Shown here: positions 4,916 through 7,409 of the stretch, in pieces
Position numbering within the stretch: the first letter of the stretch is position 1
How the letters are laid out: each line of letters opens with the position of its first letter
Assembly (NCBI GenBank): GCA_934098565.1
Contig: CAKOON010000010.1
Location: 1 to 7,409, forward strand
Direction: 5' to 3'
Source of the DNA: an uncultured Bacilli bacterium
Lineage (GTDB): Bacteria > Bacillota_I > Bacilli_A > RF39 > UBA660
DNA: 7,409 nt
The notes under the pieces: generated by a model
Databases searched by the model: none
The model's input: the letters and a program-made list of their open reading frames with translations, nothing else
Told to the model about the DNA's origin: nothing
Position numbers and translations under genes: made by a program

Positions 4916-5569
4916 TTATTCTTGTACCAATTCAATGATCTGTGATTCAAATATATGATGGAATAAGGCAATGACTCGACCTACTCCTAGTACTGCAATT
5001 AAAGTTCCAATTCCGATTCCTAGTATTTTATGTGCAAATATTAAACCAATACATAGAGTGATACAAACACTTACACAATCAAACATATTTTTTGTAAGAC
5101 CAACACTCTTATTAAATTTTCCGGCTAATGCTTGCACAATGCCATCACCAGGATTAGGAACAAACTGCATACTTAAAGACATGGCAGCTCCAACTCCTGT
5201 ATAAATGATAGCCACAGCTAAGATTAGCAATTGAATACCAAATTGATTGGGTGTTGGAATATAAGCTGAAAAGATATTTAATAATCGAGTAAATATTAAG
5301 CTTAGTGGTAACTGTAATAAATCAGATATAATTCGGGTTTTATTCTTTTCACTTAAATGAATCCATATTTGTATAAACACAAACACTACGTATTCAATAA
5401 ATGTTAAATCCCCAAAATTCAATCCTGTGATCCGTGAAATACTATAGGGTACAGAAATAATGGGAGATACACCTAAATTAGCCTTTGTATTTAGTGTTAA
5501 TCCCAAAGCCAAAATAAACATTCCCACAACATATACAATTATACGCTTTGTTTTATTATTCAAAATCAT
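4916..5569 (-). CDS. YczE/DUF6198-type integral membrane protein
   Basis: The 217-residue protein is hydrophobic almost throughout and has about five membrane segments (near residues 9-28, 55-72, 82-102, 111-131 and 163-205). Family-type features are the early TKANLGVSPIISVPYSIS segment and the loop NPGDGIVQALAGKFNKSVGLTKNMFD, of which only the first part NPGDG is strongly typical, followed by GIGIGTLIAVLGVGRVI near the C-terminus. The length is normal for the family, which sits in the cytoplasmic membrane and has no firmly known biochemical role; Bacillus subtilis YczE is linked to surfactin production by genetics. ATG 5569 follows AAGAAAGAAAG, a weak ribosome binding site, directly after a terminator hairpin whose T-tract ends 11 bases before the start. 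Its expression may therefore depend on readthrough from the Nif3 operon. Confidence 0.85.
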   Translation of the reverse strand: MILNNKTKRIIVYVVGMFILALGLTLNTKANLGVSPIISVPYSISRITGLNFGDLTFIEYVVFVFIQIWIHLSEKNKTRIISDLLQLPLSLIFTRLLNIFSAYIPTPNQFGIQLLILAVAIIYTGVGAAMSLSMQFVPNPGDGIVQALAGKFNKSVGLTKNMFDCVSVCITLCIGLIFAHKILGIGIGTLIAVLGVGRVIALFHHIFESQIIELVQE

Positions 5570-5580
5570 CTTTCTTTCTT

Positions 5581-5606
5581 AAAAAACTAGGCAAATCGCC
5601 TAGTTT
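5581..5606 (-). terminator. Rho-independent terminator between the Nif3 fragment and the YczE-like gene
   Basis: On the minus strand AAACTAGGC pairs perfectly with GCCTAGTTT (9 bp, 5-base loop), and the T run reaches six T residues at 5586-5581. It ends the HAD-Nif3 transcript, but its T-tract is only 11 bases from the start codon of the next gene, so it lies in that gene's leader and could attenuate it. Confidence 0.8.
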
Positions 5607-5614
5607 CGTCTTTA

Positions 5615-5800
5615 TTAAAAATATGAAATATTGAACCCTTCTTCCAAATACTCTACATCAAGTTCTGGAAGCTTAGCATTAAAATAATTCACCATGTTTT
5701 TTAATCCACCAATTTCACAACCAACGTGATTCATTCCATCATCAGCAACTATAACTAACATTTCAAAGATATCAAATCCAGTGTTAAGTGCCTTCTTATT
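5615..5800 (-). pseudogene. C-terminal fragment of a second Nif3-like protein
   Basis: The frame is open for 61 codons after a stop at 5801-5803 and ends at TAA 5615-5617. It reads ALNTGFDIFEMLVIVADDG, then MNHVGCEIGGLKNMVNYF, then ELDVEYLEEGFNISYF. NHVGCEIGGLKNMV lines up with GHFNLEEPGMEYML of the complete Nif3-like protein next door, keeping the His and Glu that in the family bind metal, and the ends also align (EEGFNISY against QSGDNYKY). There is no ribosome binding site; the only ATG (5761) would give 48 residues without most of the fold. It is most simply a decayed second gene of the same family, 31 bases past the full-length copy and in the same orientation. The family call rests on a short alignment made by eye. 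Confidence 0.5.
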
Positions 5801-5831
5801 TTAAGAGTTTAACCACATTTTAATTGTCATA

Positions 5832-6692
5832 TTACTTGACAATATATTTATAATTGTCACCACTCTGTTTAAACCAAGCAGGAACATGACACTGAGTAGC
5901 TTCATCCAAATACGTTAACATATATTCCATTCCAGGCTCTTCCAAGTTAAAGTGTCCCATACCAAGTGCAACACGATTCTTATCTAAGCAGCCACTATCA
6001 CGAATATATTCAGCATAAGTAAAATCAATCAATTCCATAGTCAATAGACAATCAATATCACTCTTATCTGTATTCACAATTTGTTCTTTAGCATCACCAA
6101 ATACATGGAATAATACAGCTGCCTTTTTGATTTTAGCCTGATCATTACCAATTAATTTAATACCATTCAAATTACAAGTATCAACCAATTGCTTAGCTAA
6201 ATCCGTAGCTTCAACCGCATGATCAAATTCATAAGCAGTAGAACATTCAAGCGTATCATCTATTGAATTTACAGTATTCTTGATCATCTTATCCCAATTC
6301 ATTTTCTTAGCTAAGCCAAGGAAAATTCCATCGATATAAGATCCATTATATGGAATTCCAGAATGAATATAATCATGATTTCTCCAAACAACAATTCCAT
6401 GATTATCCAACAATTGCTTCTTTTCTAGATACACTTCATTTTTTGATTCTTCTAGCCAATCCGTATGATCACCATGATTCCAAAACAAAGCTTCATGACA
6501 AATAATAAAATTAGCACCTTTTTCAATCGCAAAACGAATTACATCCACACTTGCCCAACAAGTCGTTACAACACCTGTACACTCTTGATTGGCATCCCCA
6601 TAAAGAATTTGATCTCTTGTAGTTGCCTCATCAATCGTTCCATATCCCTTATGATATTTTTTAATATTTTCAATCATTTGACTAATTTGCAT
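5832..6692 (-). CDS. Nif3-like dinuclear metal centre protein (DUF34 family)
   Basis: The 286-residue soluble protein has the two-part Nif3 pattern. The N-terminal half has GVVTTCWASVDVIRFAI and then FIICHEALFWNHGD (His66), the place of the family HH motif. WRNHDYIHSG (His106, Asp107, His110) takes the place of the second metal-binding stretch. The C-terminal half has GMGHFNLEEPG (His247, Glu251), matching the closing GHxxxE ligands. Members form hexameric toroids with two metal ions per subunit; their reaction is debated, and some are called GTP cyclohydrolase 1 type 2 homologues without good proof. This one is a divergent branch: HE replaces HH, and a His may replace the usual Asp. ATG 6692 follows AGAAGGAG, which overlaps the stop of the upstream phosphatase gene, so the two are coupled. 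Confidence 0.83.
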   Translation of the reverse strand: MQISQMIENIKKYHKGYGTIDEATTRDQILYGDANQECTGVVTTCWASVDVIRFAIEKGANFIICHEALFWNHGDHTDWLEESKNEVYLEKKQLLDNHGIVVWRNHDYIHSGIPYNGSYIDGIFLGLAKKMNWDKMIKNTVNSIDDTLECSTAYEFDHAVEATDLAKQLVDTCNLNGIKLIGNDQAKIKKAAVLFHVFGDAKEQIVNTDKSDIDCLLTMELIDFTYAEYIRDSGCLDKNRVALGMGHFNLEEPGMEYMLTYLDEATQCHVPAWFKQSGDNYKYIVK

Positions 6693-6698
6693 AAATTT

Positions 6699-6706
6699 CT
6701 CCTTCT
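6699..6706 (-). promoter_or_regulatory. Ribosome binding site of the Nif3-like gene overlapping the upstream stop
   Basis: AGAAGGAG on the minus strand is 6 bases before ATG 6692 and shares two bases with the TAG stop (6707-6705) of the HAD phosphatase gene. Ribosomes finishing the phosphatase arrive at this site, which supports translational coupling. Confidence 0.75.
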
Positions 6707-7409
6707 ATAAAAGATACTCTTCTAAGAAATGAGCAGCACCATCATGATTATTGTCTTCACAAATAAAGTTGGCCACTTCTTTTGCTTGAACAACTGCATT
6801 TTGCATTGCTACTCCTACACCAGCCCATTTCAACATTTCCACATCATTTCCATTATCGCCAATGGCTAACACGTTTGATGAATCAACATTTAAATATGTG
6901 CATAGTTTTTCTAAAGAATCTTTTTTACTTGCTAATTTTTCTGTGATTTCCAATCCGATATTTCCAACTTCAAAAACATTTACTTCAGGAAAGCTTCGTT
7001 CTATATCCTGTTTTGCAATTTCTAAATCACATTGACTTTTAAAACGAATACCTATTTTCAAAACATCTCTTTGATCTTTTAATATATAATCGTATAAATC
7101 AACTATATCTAAATCTTTGTAATCTGTTTTAAAATCTCTTTTTAAATTATTCTCGTAAAAATCTTTATTTAAACATCCAAACACATGTGTACTGCATTCA
7201 TCATTACGATGAATATATACAAAAGTATCTTCACGAGTATAATTATCAGCAATTTTCGCTGCCACATTATATGGAATTAAAGATTCAAATAATCTCTTCC
7301 TTTTTAAGCCATCTGTCACAACAGCTCCATTAGCAGAAATCACATACCGTATATTTTCTACTTTTAATATTTCTTCCCTCAACTTATAGAATCCACGACC
7401 AGTTGTTGG
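6705..7409 (-). CDS. Cof-type HAD-IIB phosphatase, N-terminus outside the window
   Basis: The frame is open to the right edge; 234 residues are visible and the true start is missing. A TTG at 7382 is not the start, because the codons before it read PTTGRGFYK, which is motif II of the family (Thr in TTGRG). Then follow ISANGA, a C2-type cap (about visible residues 45-150), motif III Lys in ASKKDSL (about 162-163) and motif IV GDNGNDVEML (184-193), with GVGVAMQNA and HDGAAHFLEEYL at the end. Motif I with the nucleophile Asp (DxDGT) would lie about 30 residues upstream, off the window. Cof/YidA-type enzymes are soluble, magnesium-dependent phosphatases acting on sugar phosphates or cofactor phosphates such as pyridoxal phosphate and FMN; the substrate here cannot be told. 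It is the first visible gene of the HAD-Nif3 operon, with a 12-base gap. Confidence 0.9.
   Translation of the reverse strand, partial: PTTGRGFYKLREEILKVENIRYVISANGAVVTDGLKRKRLFESLIPYNVAAKIADNYTREDTFVYIHRNDECSTHVFGCLNKDFYENNLKRDFKTDYKDLDIVDLYDYILKDQRDVLKIGIRFKSQCDLEIAKQDIERSFPEVNVFEVGNIGLEITEKLASKKDSLEKLCTYLNVDSSNVLAIGDNGNDVEMLKWAGVGVAMQNAVVQAKEVANFICEDNNHDGAAHFLEEYLL

Noticed and set aside
4971..5204. Plus-strand 77-codon frame opposite the YczE-like gene.
   Set aside because: It is the mirror of a well-supported membrane protein gene and shows no family features or ribosome binding site.
5814..5862. Three TGACAAT/ATTGTCA copies at the end of the Nif3-like gene, as an operator or repeat.
   Set aside because: They are short, AT-rich and partly inside the coding sequence; the hairpin is weak and has no T-tract.
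1..7409. CRISPR array or tRNA/rRNA genes.
   Set aside because: No regularly spaced repeats of 25-40 bases and no cloverleaf or conserved rRNA stretches were seen on either strand.

Overview
The window is AT-rich bacterial DNA with AGAAAGG/AGGAGG-type ribosome binding sites, Rho-independent terminators and short operon spacings. This points to a low-GC Bacillota, plausibly Erysipelotrichia or Clostridia. No ribosomal marker is present, so the lineage is an inference from composition and protein style.

Layout. Bases 1-337 hold no protein gene: two clear and one probable Rho-independent terminator, a possible short RNA between the first two, and a promoter (about 277-305). Bases 338-4521 are a plus-strand accessory block: a small class I SAM-dependent methyltransferase; an 840-residue protein overlapping it by 37 bases that joins a Vsr/DUF559-like nuclease-type domain to an SF2 DEAH helicase, a helix-turn-helix and an unassigned C-terminal domain; a 35-codon coding-like remnant; an S24 (LexA/CI-type) protein that has lost most of its helix-turn-helix; and a DUF4236-TM2 membrane protein. 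Bases 4522-4915 have no gene but are full of inverted repeats: a 9-bp tandem array with an inverted partner, a higher-GC palindromic patch, a 99-bp segment with 12-bp inverted ends, and a 12-bp-stem terminator. Bases 4916-7409 are minus strand and look like ordinary chromosome: a Cof-type HAD phosphatase (running off the right edge), a Nif3-like protein, a C-terminal fragment of a second Nif3-like protein, a terminator, and a YczE/DUF6198-type membrane protein.

How the genes may work together. The methyltransferase and nuclease-helicase are translationally coupled, so they probably act as a pair. The methyltransferase lacks a DNA-methylase catalytic motif (no [DNS]PP[YFW]), so classical restriction-modification is not supported; an uncharacterised defence or nucleic-acid-processing module is a reasonable inference. 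The S24 protein looks like a disabled repressor: about 30 residues of its DNA-binding domain are missing and its predicted self-cleavage site is Ala-Asp instead of Ala-Gly. With the decayed open frame beside it and the structured non-coding DNA behind it, this suggests an accessory region that has been rearranged. HAD phosphatase and Nif3 form a tight operon (the phosphatase stop lies in the Nif3 ribosome binding site).
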